Assembly: GCA_964036045.1 (NCBI GenBank)
Contig: OZ038382.1
Location: forward strand, 128,526,556-128,590,555
DNA from: Eutreptiella sp. 'Long Island Sound 2002'
Lineage: Eukaryota > Euglenozoa > Euglenophyceae > Eutreptiales > Eutreptiaceae
Reading direction: 5' to 3'
Length of the DNA: 64,000 bases
Positions 1 through 10,218 of the stretch are shown in pieces. Every line of letters starts with the position of its first letter. Positions within the stretch are counted from its first letter, which is position 1. The notes beneath the pieces are model-generated. The model was given only the letters and a program-made list of their open reading frames with translations. It was not told the DNA's origin and searched no databases. The translations under genes were made by a program, and so were the position numbers.

Positions 1-201
1 GGGGGCCCTTGATAGGGCTGAGAGGGCTGCATGTGACATGCCGTGTGTGTTGCGCATGTTTATGTGGTGAATGTTGACAACATATCAGGAACAAGACATC
101 CATGCCACATTCACAGAGCACTTACGCGACAGTATTTTCTGGTCTCAAGGCCGCGAAGGCCGATGCATGCCACGCAGCGGTAGCAGCGTGGGTCCTGAGA
201 C

Positions 202-247
202 CCCCCCGCAGTGGTCCCATCTGGCCCCCCGCAGTGGTCCCATCTGG
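202..247. repeat. Perfect 23-bp tandem duplication
   Basis: Two identical 23-bp units lie head to tail at 202-224 and 225-247, each a run of six C followed by GCAGTGGTCCCATCTGG. The surrounding DNA is G/C-run rich and carries no recognisable gene. Confidence 0.9.
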
Positions 248-465
248 GTCCAATGTCTGGCGTTTGGTGGGGCTTGGAGGTATGCAAGGGCTCGCGGAGG
301 GGGCTTGATCTGGGTGGGTGGGGGGTTCTGTGCTTCGTTTTCCCTGCTGGACTCACCATCCCACTGCAGGGGGGAGGGGGGGTCAGTAACAACTTTGATA
401 CTGGTGGTGCCTGGTGAATCTCTTCATTTTGTCTGCAAGTCTCAGACCTGCTGTGGGTGCGTGTC

Positions 466-543
466 TGCATGTTGCTGTATGGACAGTAACCCTTGCAAGG
501 CAAGTGCATGTTGTTGTATGGACAGCAACCCTTGCAAGGCAAG
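466..543. repeat. 39-bp tandem duplication
   Basis: Two 39-bp units at 466-504 and 505-543 start with TGCATGTTG and end with CCTTGCAAGGCAAG. They differ at only two positions. Each contains the short palindrome CCTTGCAAGG. Confidence 0.9.
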
Positions 544-2200
544 GATGTGATTCCATTGTTGCTCTTGTTGGAGATCTACATCATACATGTTCTGCAGTCA
601 GGACGGCAGTGTGGCCAGCGAGGTGGACGTGTATTTTGACCCCGGGATGCCATCCCTGAAACTGGCGGGTTGGCAAGGCGAATGGGCCGATGGCAGTGTG
701 TGATCTCCCAGTGGGGCAATTGTGGCACATGTGCATAAAACCTGTATTCTCTGGTGAGGCAATATATGTCCGCCACCTGTGCAGAAATGAAGCCACCATT
801 TGCTGTTGAAATACATTGGTGCCTGCAATAAAACCACTATTGTAAAAGTGATAATTTTTGAAAATTGTGAGTACGTCCGAGAAACTGATATTGTCAAAAA
901 GCTCACGGTGACCTGTACCAACTTTTTGTTTACACAGACGGTGGCAAGCGTCATTTCGCCTTGCACCTTGCATCCTCTGGCACACGAAGGCATGACTCTC
1001 AGCAAAGGAACTTGTTTGAGCCACGGGGGTGTGCCCGATCCCGATTCGAAGGACCCACGCTTCGGACGGGGGAGCTTTTTGGGTTGTGTGGGTTTGGGGG
1101 GGGGCAGGGCAGGGGGTTTGGGTTTCTCGGCGGGGGGGGGGCTTTGCTGGGGAGGTGCTGCGGGGGCTGCCGGGGGGGGCTCAACCCACAACTGGACAGC
1201 AGGATCTCCTCGTCAGCACACCCCTCCCACCACAACTCCCCCATGTACTCCACTACGGTAAAGTGTCCCCAGGTGCTCAAGTTCTTGTTTTTCATGTTGT
1301 CTATAAAAAAAGAAGGAACGGCAAATTTTCATTGAAATTTTCGTTTGAAAGATAAACTTAAATTTCGTTGAAAATTTCGTTGAAAATTACCTTGAAAATT
1401 TCGCTGGTAAATTTCGTTCGAATCCTAATCCTCTCTGTCGGAGCTGCGCCAACCAGGGGGGCGGGGTCTACCTAGCCCAGCCAGCCAGCCACCATTGCTG
1501 CAGCTAGCCACCACACATAATGAATTAACAGCATAGTGGGGGTCCCTCATTTGTGAAAGGAACGCGGGATGCAAAAGGCATTCCCTTTGCAACTGTTGTT
1601 CATGATGATATGCCTGTGTCCCATGACAATTCTATTGCCTTTGGCAAGTCCACCTCGCAGAGAATCTACTCCAAGCAACACACACCCAAAATAGGGTCAA
1701 AACAGCATAAATACAGGCTAAAACATGCTTTAGATATCTCGGATGTTCATCTTAGGTGATCACGGTATCAAAAAAATAAGTTTCGGAAAATTCGATTTTT
1801 GAGATGTGTAGGGCAAGGCTTCTCCAAAAATTTTTCCTTCTAAGGCATGATTGAGTATACATATCATGGATGTGGTCATGGAACATGCGCTCCAACACTC
1901 CCAACCTTTAGGGAATGAACCATGTGCATTTGTACTTGCTGCCACATTGGTGTTGTGTTGTTGACAACTTTTTGTAACTGCTTTTGCAACAGGATGGGGG
2001 TACTGTGGGGCCCCACGGTGACCACAAACCGTAGATATGCGCATTAGCTGTGGGTCGCGCAGTACAATGTGGTCATTGACCACCGGGATGTCGAAGGAAT
2101 CTAGCATCCGCTGGCTTTGGCAGGATGGAGAGATCAACTTCCCCATCATATTCCACGTGCTGCACACACTCCTTTGTGGTTCCCATGCACATTCTCTTGA
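544..2200. other. Intergenic DNA without recognisable genes
   Basis: The stretch has a G-run-rich segment (about 1066-1180), an AT-rich run of TTTCGTTGAAAATT-like words (about 1325-1420) and otherwise featureless sequence. The open frames are short, overlap on both strands and show no familiar motif. The minus strand below 2200 may hold more of the WD40 fragment described next, but no motif there is convincing. Confidence 0.5.
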
Positions 2201-2201
2201 T

Positions 2202-2522
2202 TCAAGCGATGAAGCCGCTCTTGGTGTCTGTCGTGCCGGCCTGATTCGCTAAGCTACTACCTTGGATGGACGGCGTACGTGATAGGGTCACGGCCATTTG
2301 ATTCTTGTGTTGCTCGTTGCTTGTGTTGGTGATGAACCACCGATCAAACTCCCCACCGCCTCCAGTTAGGATAGGGCGTCTGCATTGATCTTTGTGGGGC
2401 TCGCTTGAGATGCCAAAAGATCCTCGGAGACTCCAGCTTTGTGCGTGTAGAGTCATAATTGTTGCGGTCCACTCACAATGTGGTGTCCTTTGTACCTGTA
2501 TGGCGTCCAACTTTCGTATCAT
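2202..2522 (-). pseudogene. Possible downstream part of the DCAF8-like WD40 gene
   Basis: This 106-codon minus-strand frame lies just downstream, in gene orientation, of the clearer WD40 fragment at 2544-2891. It contains FGISSEPH followed by ILTGGGGEFDRW. That resembles the ISS..PH....L.GG...F.R strand pattern of a later blade in DCAF8/WDTC1-type propellers. The match is short and the reading frame is not joined to the upstream piece, because stop codons separate them. I call it a decayed continuation with low confidence; it could be chance. Confidence 0.3.
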
Positions 2523-2543
2523 TCTGTAGATGTCATGCTTGCA

Positions 2544-2891
2544 TTATTCACCCGTCCGTGCACCTAGCACCGCCATCCGAAAGTCGGTGACGCCCAAGAT
2601 GTTGCCAATGGTTTGAAATATCTTCACGAAATGAATGTTGGATTTCAGCCAAGGCAATGCAAAGCACAGAGAAATGGGTGGCCGTGATAGGCTGAATACC
2701 TTCTTGTCATCAGAACCACTGGCCAACACTGTCCCGGCCTCGTTCCAATGAATTGTGTTGACGCATCCTCGGTGACCTTGTAAAATGTGGTCGAATTGTA
2801 GTTTCTCAACCCAAATTGGTAGTTGCAAGAACCTACGAGATGGCACATGGCCATGCAATCTCCTGCTGTCAACTAGTTGAAAGAGGTTCAT
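2544..2891 (-). pseudogene. WD40-repeat fragment, DCAF8-like
   Basis: The minus-strand frame encodes one well-formed WD40 blade: an LQGHRGCVNTIHWNEAG segment followed by LASGSDDKK, the GH...W/SGSDD signature. A second partial blade follows (SNIHFVKIF ... LGARTGE). The GCVNTIHWN wording and the KSN-I-F segment after the SGSDD turn are typical of DCAF8/WDTC1-type substrate receptors of CUL4-DDB1 ubiquitin ligases. The usual WDW motif after SGSDD is missing, replaced by FSLSRPP, and the frame ends in stops after about 115 codons, where a full protein would carry seven blades. The piece is therefore a pseudogene, or an exon whose partners lie in decayed DNA. It is the only sequence in the window that looks like a cellular gene rather than a mobile one. 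Confidence 0.6.
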
Positions 2892-3379
2892 CGTCTCTAC
2901 AAAGGAGTTATGGCAATCAAAGACAGTGAGGGGCTATTGCACCCACAAATGCGGTGCGTCCACTTGATGCCGCCAATGACGTTTGATGCATCGGGTCCGA
3001 TGGGAGTGCTTATGCAGTTGGGGGTTGGGCTACCGATCGCTCACAAATCATTTGGAGCCAACCTTTAGATCCCTTCATTTTGCTACCAGTTTTCTTCTCC
3101 ATTTTAGTGAAAATTTCCACATCAACTTACATCAACTTACATGTGGATCAACACTTGGATTGCTTTCTTGCTTCAATTGTAATGAACACTGTGGGATTGC
3201 CTGTGTTCATTGACATCGATCCACTTCTGTTCCATCACTATTTCAGCAGCTCAGCGAATCGGATCACCGAGTTTTGGGCTCCCCAACAGGATCGTCGTGT
3301 CACTTTAAAGTGCATGGATCGGTGTTCCCTCGTTGATAATGACACACGACTGGGCCATACTCCGCGCAACAGCCGGCCA
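2892..3379. other. Intergenic DNA, nothing recognised
   Basis: Moderate-GC DNA with only short open frames. A small direct duplication of ACATCAACTT lies near 3119-3140. No motif or structure supports a gene. Confidence 0.5.
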
Positions 3380-3500
3380 CTACCACGGGGCACTTCACTC
3401 GAGCACCCTTGCCCAAGTGAGGACCACTTCTCTCTGCCGGCGTGTCTGTTTGTCGGTTACTCTTTTCTGCCGGCGGTTGGCGGTCGCAGTCCCGTAGGCC
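3380..3500 (-). mobile_element. Remnant of a DIRS-element 3' tail
   Basis: The reverse complement of about 3388-3500 reads like the tail of the DIRS element at about 10095-10195: an AGAGTAA..CGACAAACAGACAC block, then CCGGCAGAGAGAAGTGGTCC. Its next segment, TTGGGCAAGGGTGCTCGAGTG, matches 9788-9808 of that element rather than the equivalent point at 10165. The remnant therefore comes from a relative in which these two internal segments were alike. It is a solo fragment with no coding capacity. Confidence 0.7.
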
Positions 3501-4091
3501 TACAGTAATTGAATTGAGAACATCTTCTATTACAACAATGTCAGCCTTCGAAGATTTACCCGGGGCCCTCATAGTCTGGTCCAAAATAGGAGAACTTGGT
3601 CCTGCGCAATGTGCATCTCTTCTCAACAAGGGAGGGCGGAAGGGGAGAAGCAGGCTCGAATCATTCTCGGTGGAACCATGAAGGATTTTGTAGCTAAGCC
3701 TAGGGGTACATTTATAAAAAAAGAGTCCATGCTCACAATGCATGCAACACCATCTAAACGAGGTATAGCCTACCTACTAGCGTAATCAGGCAAATGCATC
3801 AAAGCTGAGTCCTAGCTCAGAAGCATAGATTAGAAAGGCAGCCCTAGACAATTGTAACCTTCGTGAATAGAAGCAATTTTTTTCTATGCATGTATGTGGC
3901 TCTAGTTAGCCAGCAAGATTGTTTAAAGTGTAAAACCGACACTAAGGATGAAAAATTTTATCTAGATGAAGAAGATGAAGAAAATGAAGGCAACATTGAA
4001 GTATGCGACCCCTTTGCATATGTATAGGCATGGTTACTTCATACATTAAGCAATTCTAAGAAAAAAAGATAGGTTTGATGCATGTTACATG
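3501..4091. other. Intergenic DNA, nothing recognised
   Basis: AT-leaning DNA with short open frames and a GAAGATGAAGAAAATGAAGG purine stretch near 3967-3990. I see no gene or repeat family. Confidence 0.5.
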
Positions 4092-4140
4092 GCTAGGCTT
4101 GGTTGCCGGGACGCTACGCGCCCCCCCAACCAAGCCTAGC
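4092..4140. repeat. Perfect 14-bp inverted repeat (hairpin)
   Basis: GCTAGGCTTGGTTG at 4092-4105 is exactly complementary to CAACCAAGCCTAGC at 4127-4140, with a 21-nt C-rich loop. A related CGCCCCCCCAACCAG string recurs at about 4481-4496. The structure may be the end of a small miniature element or a folded-back repeat; no target duplication was found. Confidence 0.8.
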
Positions 4141-5728
4141 ATATCCTTTCATCGTTTTGTCTCAGACAGGCCTCTCTTCTGGGCTCAAAATGTGCAAAAA
4201 CGATAAAAATATTGAAAAAATAGCTGTTTCGCGGTTCAAAATTGTTCAAAACAACCCTACTTTGGCAAACATGAAGTTCAACGATCTGAATGCAATGTTT
4301 CGTAACTCCGTTTTGCACACTTTGATACAATGACCTACCTTACTTTGCTGTGGAAAAGACAACATGTTTCGACACAATGTTTCCGATTGAAGGCTACAAA
4401 AAACAGCGAAACTGCATTTTACAGCAAAGCGCTACTCATTTGCCCTCGGCATTATGGTAGTAGTGACCGATTGCTCTTTACGCCCCCCCAACCAGCTCCA
4501 TCTTTGCTATCTATATGTGTCTGCTGCCTTGCTAGCTGAAGAAGGAGTTTAGTAACAAACATACGAGCCTCGATGAAAACCCACATTTGTAGCACTGTAG
4601 TTGCCAAAGAAAACTTGTAATTTTCACCAATGCTTTGCCTTTTGCTACAAGCACGTTTAAAAATACCAAATTAACCTTTACATTGTCTTCGGCTCCCATG
4701 CAGAGATTTTCGATGCGCTAGGTCTCCATTCTCAAATCTGCCATATGGGTAAGCATTGAGTCTACTTTTTGAGCATGAAATCCGGAAACAACAAACATTG
4801 TCCCAAAAACGGTCTTTGGCGACCCACTTTTCCCACTTTGGATATTTCTGCCTACAATATTTATTTTTCTGTGCCCAAGTCACGTATCATAGCTTTGCAT
4901 GCGATAGTAGGTTGTTTGAGACAGCTAGTGCACATACAAAAAGATAATGGAAGCATAAACAAAGACATAATATCATTTTAACCAAGATTTCGAGCGTTTC
5001 ACTTTTTTTCTAACAAAAGGTTCCTAAAACACAGGTCTATCCTTGATTGTTCTCCTTGCTGCTCGATGGCTTCGATGTTCGATAGTTTTTACTCTAGTTG
5101 CTTTGTTATACTTGCACCCGAATGCCTGAATGAAGAATATTTGATTGCTCGGAGCGGAACTACGATTACTGGACGACTTCTAGCCCTTTGCACCTTTACA
5201 TTACAATGTACAATGGTACGAAAAATTTTAAGAATGTTGTAACACACTTCGATGTCGCAAAACAATGCTAAAGGTGACATCATTTGTACTTTGGCAATGT
5301 GCGGAATCCAAAACCATGCAAAGGCTACCTTTTGCATTCCAAACCGCTCAGTGCATCGCACAACCGCCATGCGAAATTACCATAACAAACCGATTGAATG
5401 AATAACAAGAAATTTCATACCCTTCGTGCAACATTTTCCATTCTTGGAAATTTTTTCTGTTTTACAAGATTGGAACCGATGAGTTGATTTTTTTTTAACT
5501 CTAAAGCTGAAACCAACGAATACATGTTGCTGATCAGTTGTGAAGATGTGAATAAGGAATCAATTATTGCTTATGTCAGTTTAATTATGTTCAAATTCGG
5601 ACAGTGAGATTCAATTTTCGACGGTTTGAAAAATATCGACAGTTCGACCGGCGCCATAGTCGGAATTTGCCTGCTGCTGAGAAGTCGATTTTTTAGTAGC
5701 AATTTTACGATTTTCCCGTCACATCAGT
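4141..5728. other. AT-rich DNA without a recognisable gene
   Basis: About 1.6 kb of AT-rich sequence with short, unconvincing open frames on both strands. The 5' end of the DIRS element to the right must lie in or near the last few hundred bases, but I could not find its terminal repeat. Confidence 0.5.
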
Positions 5729-6846
5729 TTGTGCGGATTTGGATTCCGAGTCTATTGCATATTTTCGTTGCCTTTCAGACCCAAAAAATCTACCCCACTT
5801 GCTCCAGGAGGGGGTACGCACTTCTATACAGATGGTTCAGTGGTCCGTGGCGGCCGGGGCCCTCCCCCAGCCGCCGCATCTACCAGCGCGCTGTCGCGCA
5901 TAAGCAACAATGGTTACAATACATGGACTACGTCTTTTTTATTGCAAAAGCTTGCTTTGCTTATGCATACTCTTACTGGTGTCTCCATGGTGCATAATAC
6001 TTTTGCCAATTATCGAGATGTACTTTTATATGCATTGTCTTTGGTTTGGGATGTCATATTGGATTTTGATGTTCAATTACAAAATACATTGGCGGCGGCG
6101 GCGTTTGGGTTGGCACAATTGCCACATGCCAAGGCGGCAAATACTACGCCCAAGGCGGGCATCACTACACATGGCGATGATATTGGTGAAGACAATGAAG
6201 ATGAAGTGATTGAGTTGCCGTATGACGAGACATCTTGGTCATTGCCTCCTTGGTTTGCCGAGGCATGGAATCGGGAGACCCTGATGGTGTAAGGTTTGAC
6301 TTCAAGAAAGTGTTAGAAAATTTGCCTTTGATTGATGAAATTCCACGACGCCCACAAGACAACAATCACAATAATGACGCCAAACGTCTAATTGACCGCA
6401 CGTGCAAAACTTGGCAAAAAAAACTATTGCCTGCATTGCGCATTTTGAGTAACTTGTCTTTGGCTGATAATGATGAAGGTTCCTACGAAGGGTTGCTTGA
6501 TGTTTTTCATTTGCTCGCCGAGTTGGAACAATCCATGAGTGGATTCCGAAAAAGCCCTCGTGTCCGTGATTCCGTTGTCCATTCTAACCAATTATTTGGT
6601 AAAGAAGAGTTGGCGGCCGCTAACTTAGCTTCGCGAATTAACCGCCTTGGTAAGAGTTGGGGAAAAGGAAAGGGAAAGAACCAATACAAAGGTCAACAAG
6701 GCCAATATTTTCGTCATTCCAGTGGTAAATCCTATGGGAGTTATGGAAGTTACGGTAGCTACGGCTCCTACGGAGGTCGAGGATGTAGAGGTTCTTACCC
6801 CACCTATTCTAACACAGCTAAACCCGGGGCCGTTGGCTCCCAATGA
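5729..6846 (+). pseudogene. DIRS ORF1 (gag-like), one frameshift
   Basis: Two overlapping frames (5729-6292 and 6235-6846) read as one protein with a frame change near 6280. The first half has an acidic stretch (DDIGEDNEDEVIE) and WSLPPWFAEAWNRE. The second half is helical and charged (KRLIDRTCKTWQKKLLPALRIL) and ends in a basic, low-complexity tail: KSWGKGKGKNQYKGQQGQ, then four GSY/SYGS repeats and RGCRGSY. A basic Gly/Ser/Tyr-rich tail suits a nucleic-acid-binding gag-like protein. The position directly upstream of the RT is where DIRS ORF1 lies. No zinc knuckle is present. The assignment rests on position and composition rather than on a diagnostic motif. Confidence 0.6.
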
Positions 6847-7084
6847 CTCGCCAATGGAGGTGCCATTGTACGCCAGGCTCTGTCGCCGATTGGCATGGTG
6901 GCGGCTACATGCCACTCCAGAGGTGAAAAGAGATGGTCGAGATCATCGCTCATGGGTTGCCCGCTCCTTGGATTTGACCTCCTCCACGCCCGAAGTTTCC
7001 TTATCATCGGCACACGCCGGAAGAAATTCGAGACGCTCTCAATGTCATGAGCGAGTACTTGCAAGTACAAGCAGTACGCCGCGT

Positions 7085-8040
7085 TCATTCTCCAAACCAA
7101 CTCTATTACGTACCGTGGTTCATGGTGTACAAACCAAAACCAAGGTTCATCTCTTCTCGTTGACATAAATGCACGTCTTCGCCCAGCCCCCTACTTTCGT
7201 TTGCCCAATTGGGGGCCAACAGTCAGGTCTAGCGGGATGTAAGCCGCCTCCCCTCTTCACGCGCGGAGCCTCTTCCTGTTCGTCACAGGGGCGACGCCAG
7301 GGGGAACCATGGGGCGCCTCTCCACGACCGAGTGCACCTACCTACCTACCTGGGGAAAAATATTCACTTACCTCGTCCAAGGTCATTTTGCTCTAAAGAT
7401 CGACTGAAAACACCCCTACTTCCATTTAGCGCTAAGCTCCGAGCTTCAAAGCTATTTCAATTTTCAAATCGGGCACGAGGTCTTCGAGAGCAAAAGCGCC
7501 TGTTTCGGCCTTCATTACATTCCCTACACCTGGACGCAACTCATGAAAACATTTTCTCGAAAATGGATAGCTCTAGGCATCGTGTGCTTCGTATACGTGA
7601 ACAACATCATAATCTTAGGACCCACACGCAAGAACTTGCTAAAGGTTCGCCCTTTGGTCCTTCGCGATGTAGAGGCAGCAGGTGTAACCATCAATTTGCC
7701 CAAATCCATCTTGGAACCCACGCCAGAGTTCGAGGCACTGGGATTCGAGGTCAATCTGCGTTGCGGTACACTAAACGTACCAAAACACAAAAGAGAAGGT
7801 TACAGGATAGAGGCAGGCAAATTGTTACTTGCCACATGTATGACTCTACGCAAGGTAGCAGCCATTCTAGGGTGTTTCCGAAGCCTCTTGCCCGCTATGC
7901 CATCCCTAAGGGCATTCACCAATCTTCTTGTACGATTCGTCACTCAGGTGAACGATGTGGGGTGGGACACGCCATGCGTCGTTCCATCCGCGTTAGCAAA
8001 ACAGGTCCGCGAAATTATTGGGTTACTAAAAGAGTGGCCA
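7085..8040 (+). pseudogene. DIRS reverse transcriptase, decayed; YVNN in place of YVDD
   Basis: In the frame running 7162-8280 the RT motifs appear in order. VPWFMVYKPKPRF (one frame away, shift near 7155) leads into LVDINARLRPAPYFRLP. Motif A is LVQGHFALKID, then KHPYFHLAL, with the catalytic Asp at 7402-7404. Next come SACFGLHYIPYTWTQLM (the FGL..aP..ft.lm block of DIRS RTs) and motif C, FVYVNNIIIL. The two metal-binding Asp of motif C are both Asn (AAC AAC at 7600-7605), which would abolish polymerase activity. TAA at 7240-7242 and TGA at 7405-7407 interrupt the same frame. After motif C the thumb/connection (FEALGFEVNL, LRKVAAILGCFRSL) is well kept. Only one RT copy is in the window, so the Asn pair cannot be compared. 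Confidence 0.85.
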
Positions 8041-8860
8041 GGCCGTAAGTTTCGCTCCGCCCCCCTCTACGCCAGCACACATCTGGCGGCACACACCACA
8101 TTGGCTTGGGGAGGTTTGGATGTCAACGACCCATGTCACGTCGTGCAGGACTTTTGGCGCCTAAACGAGGCCCATATCAGCGACAAAGAACTTGGAGCAG
8201 CTGTCAACACCACGATGTCGCTGGCACGCCCTCACGAAGTCATCATGTTAGATGTAGACAACAGTGTCGTCTTTTCTTAGCTAACAAAGTGCGGCGGCAA
8301 GGTCCCCCGACTAAACCAAATCCGACGACCATTTCTAGTTTTTCTAAACACTCACGACATCGAATTGCAAGTGAGACTTGTGCCATCCCAGCGCATGCTC
8401 GCCGACCCCATCTCTCGCTGGTCGTCTGACCCACTCTCAACCCTCAGGTCTTTCAACGGATCCTGCAGGCGTTCCATCCTATGTGTCCACACATCGACAT
8501 GTTCGCTTCACTGAGCAACAGGTTGCTCAACACTTTCTGCGCTAGGTGGCCACACCATCAAGCAGCACTGGTGGACGCCTTATCCTGCCCGCTTCAAGCA
8601 GTAACCACTTGCTTTGCACACCCGCCATGGACAATCATCGGCCAATGCCTGCATCGCGTGCGTGCACCCCCAGCATGCAGAGTCTAACACTAGTACCCAT
8701 CTAGGCTTCCGAACTATGGTGGCCCCTGTTAATGTCCTTGCACGTACGGGGAACACACATCATTCGAATTCGCCCAAGGTGGGGCCTTTATCGGAACTGT
8801 CTAGGTCATTGCATCAAAAAACCCAATTGGCACCTGATTTGCATTCTGTTATCCGGAGCC
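8041..8860 (+). pseudogene. DIRS RNase H domain and C-terminal tail, broken
   Basis: The RT frame continues into RNase H-like sequence (GGLDVND, HISDKELGAA, then VIMLDVDNSVVFS) and stops at 8278-8280. Coherent sequence goes on in other frames: LVPSQRMLADPISRWSSDP (the V.....ADpLSR element that ends DIRS RNase H), HIDMFASLSNRLLNTF (the DlFAs..N block), FAHPPWTIIGQCL, and finally a segment with SELWWPLLMSL. In the last frame TAG at 8702-8704 stands where copy 2 has TGG at 40094-40096. At least three frame changes and this stop make the domain non-functional. Its order after RT and before the recombinase is standard for DIRS. Confidence 0.75.
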
Positions 8861-10127
8861 GCTTACAAGCCAGGAGCTTCACGGAAATTCTAATATGTGA
8901 ACATCTAAAGCAGCTAGGTTCTCTTGCCCGTTATCAAAACGCTTTTGCATTTCTTTTTGCTATGGCGCTGAGAGATAGTCTCACTATCGATTCGCCATTG
9001 GATGCCTTTGTTGGGCTTTTGTTGGAGTTGCACTCACACTCCCCATCACAAGCGTGTAACGCATACTCAGCGCTCTTATTGAATCCAGGCTTCGCATATG
9101 TCAAATTTCATCCGCTCCTCAAGCATGCCCGTAAGTCATGGAATAAGCATTCCCCGAAGTGCGCCCCTTTCTGGATCCTAACCCTGTTTTCGTGGCATTG
9201 GTGAACACACGGTGTGATATGTCAATTATACAGCAAGCATGCATCAAACTAATTTTGCTCTGGCGGTTTTTAGGGCCTTTTCGGTGAATTGACCTTGCTC
9301 GAATAGTCCGTTCCATTGCCAGCATTGGCGAGCGCCATTTGATTGTAGTCCGAAGCAAAAACAAACACGACTACCGCTTTGAGGAGGTGTTGTCATCGAA
9401 ATTGCAAGTTTGGTCACCTTATCACGTATTGTGTCAATATGTTGCACTCACGTCCAAAATGGTGCCCCTTGGTGGGCCACTGTTGGTGACGCTGCATCGC
9501 CCTTGGTCCGGCCTTACTTGCAATTCCATTGCCAGCCTCACACGCTCTGAGTTAACAAAGTTTGGTGTCGACATGTCCGTCTTTGGCCCGCATTCCATGC
9601 GTGGCGCTTTTATTGAGCTTTTTCGCCATCTCAATCTTCCGAGTGAAGTGGTAGCTTGTTTAGGACAGTGGGAAAACTTGGAGGCCTTCTGTGAGCATTA
9701 CCTGCGAGTTGGACCTTCGGGTGAGGCCAAACAATCGCTTGATGCCTTTTTTGAGAACATGCAAACCAATGAAGTGCACAGCTCCTCACTTGGGCAAGGG
9801 TGCTCGAGTGAAGTGCCGCACACCCACCAGGATTGTGTTTTGCAGGTGACTAGGGGAGAAAGTGGCACGGAACCAGAGCACCAAAGCGCAAGTGAGCCCA
9901 CCCAGCCCAGTCCACATAATCGAAAACGCAAGCGCTCAATTTTGGCTACATCAATTCCATCTAAGCTACAACGAGTAGAACACACATCCTCCCGATGGTG
10001 CAAGGTAACACGCTTTGTGGTACATGAGCATGAGCATGAGCATGACAGTTCAGATGACAGTATATATCATGCTTCAAGTTCAAGTACCGAGGACCTACGA
10101 CCACCAACCACCGTCAATCAAGAGTAA
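8826..10127 (+). pseudogene. DIRS tyrosine recombinase with basic, His/Glu-repeat tail, broken
   Basis: The N-terminal core-binding part (8826-9204) has LKQLGSLARYQNAFAFLFA and HSPSQACNAYSALL. It stops at TGA near 9204, and the frame changes through about 9250-9340, where the first catalytic Arg is expected (a VFRAF word near 9270 is a candidate). The catalytic C-terminal part (9339 on) is clear: VFGPHSMRGAFIELF (HxxR, His85 and Arg88 counting from the Met at 9339), CLGQWENLE (Trp111) and FCEHYLRVG (nucleophile Tyr121). A tail follows with NRKRKRS, a likely nuclear-localisation signal, and HEHEHEHD coded by CATGAG repeats. The segment around 9366-9386 differs by a short insertion from copy 2 and leaves a different frame. 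The protein cannot be made intact. Confidence 0.85.
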
Positions 10128-10218
10128 ACGACAAACAGACACCCCGGCAGAGAGAAGTGGTCCTCACTTTCGCTTTGGTGCTCTCGTTCCGTGCCACTTG
10201 CTCCCCTAGTCACCTGCA
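9841..10218. repeat. Perfect 16-bp inverted repeat in the DIRS 3' region
   Basis: TGCAGGTGACTAGGGG at 9841-9856 is exactly complementary to CCCCTAGTCACCTGCA at 10203-10218. The left arm is kept in copy 2 (about 41220-41236), but the right arm is missing there: the 24 bases around it are absent between CTTGCTC and CTGGTG near 46375. Confidence 0.85.

Noticed and set aside
1320-1420. A structured regulatory repeat in the AT-rich TTTCGTTGAAAATT words
   Set aside because: The words are simple, irregular and have no consistent spacing; low-complexity DNA is enough to explain them.
7222-7345. A GC-rich insertion inside the DIRS reverse transcriptase
   Set aside because: Reading the frame 7162-8280 through this stretch gives continuous RT-like sequence (one TAA at 7240), so it is part of the gene, not an insert.
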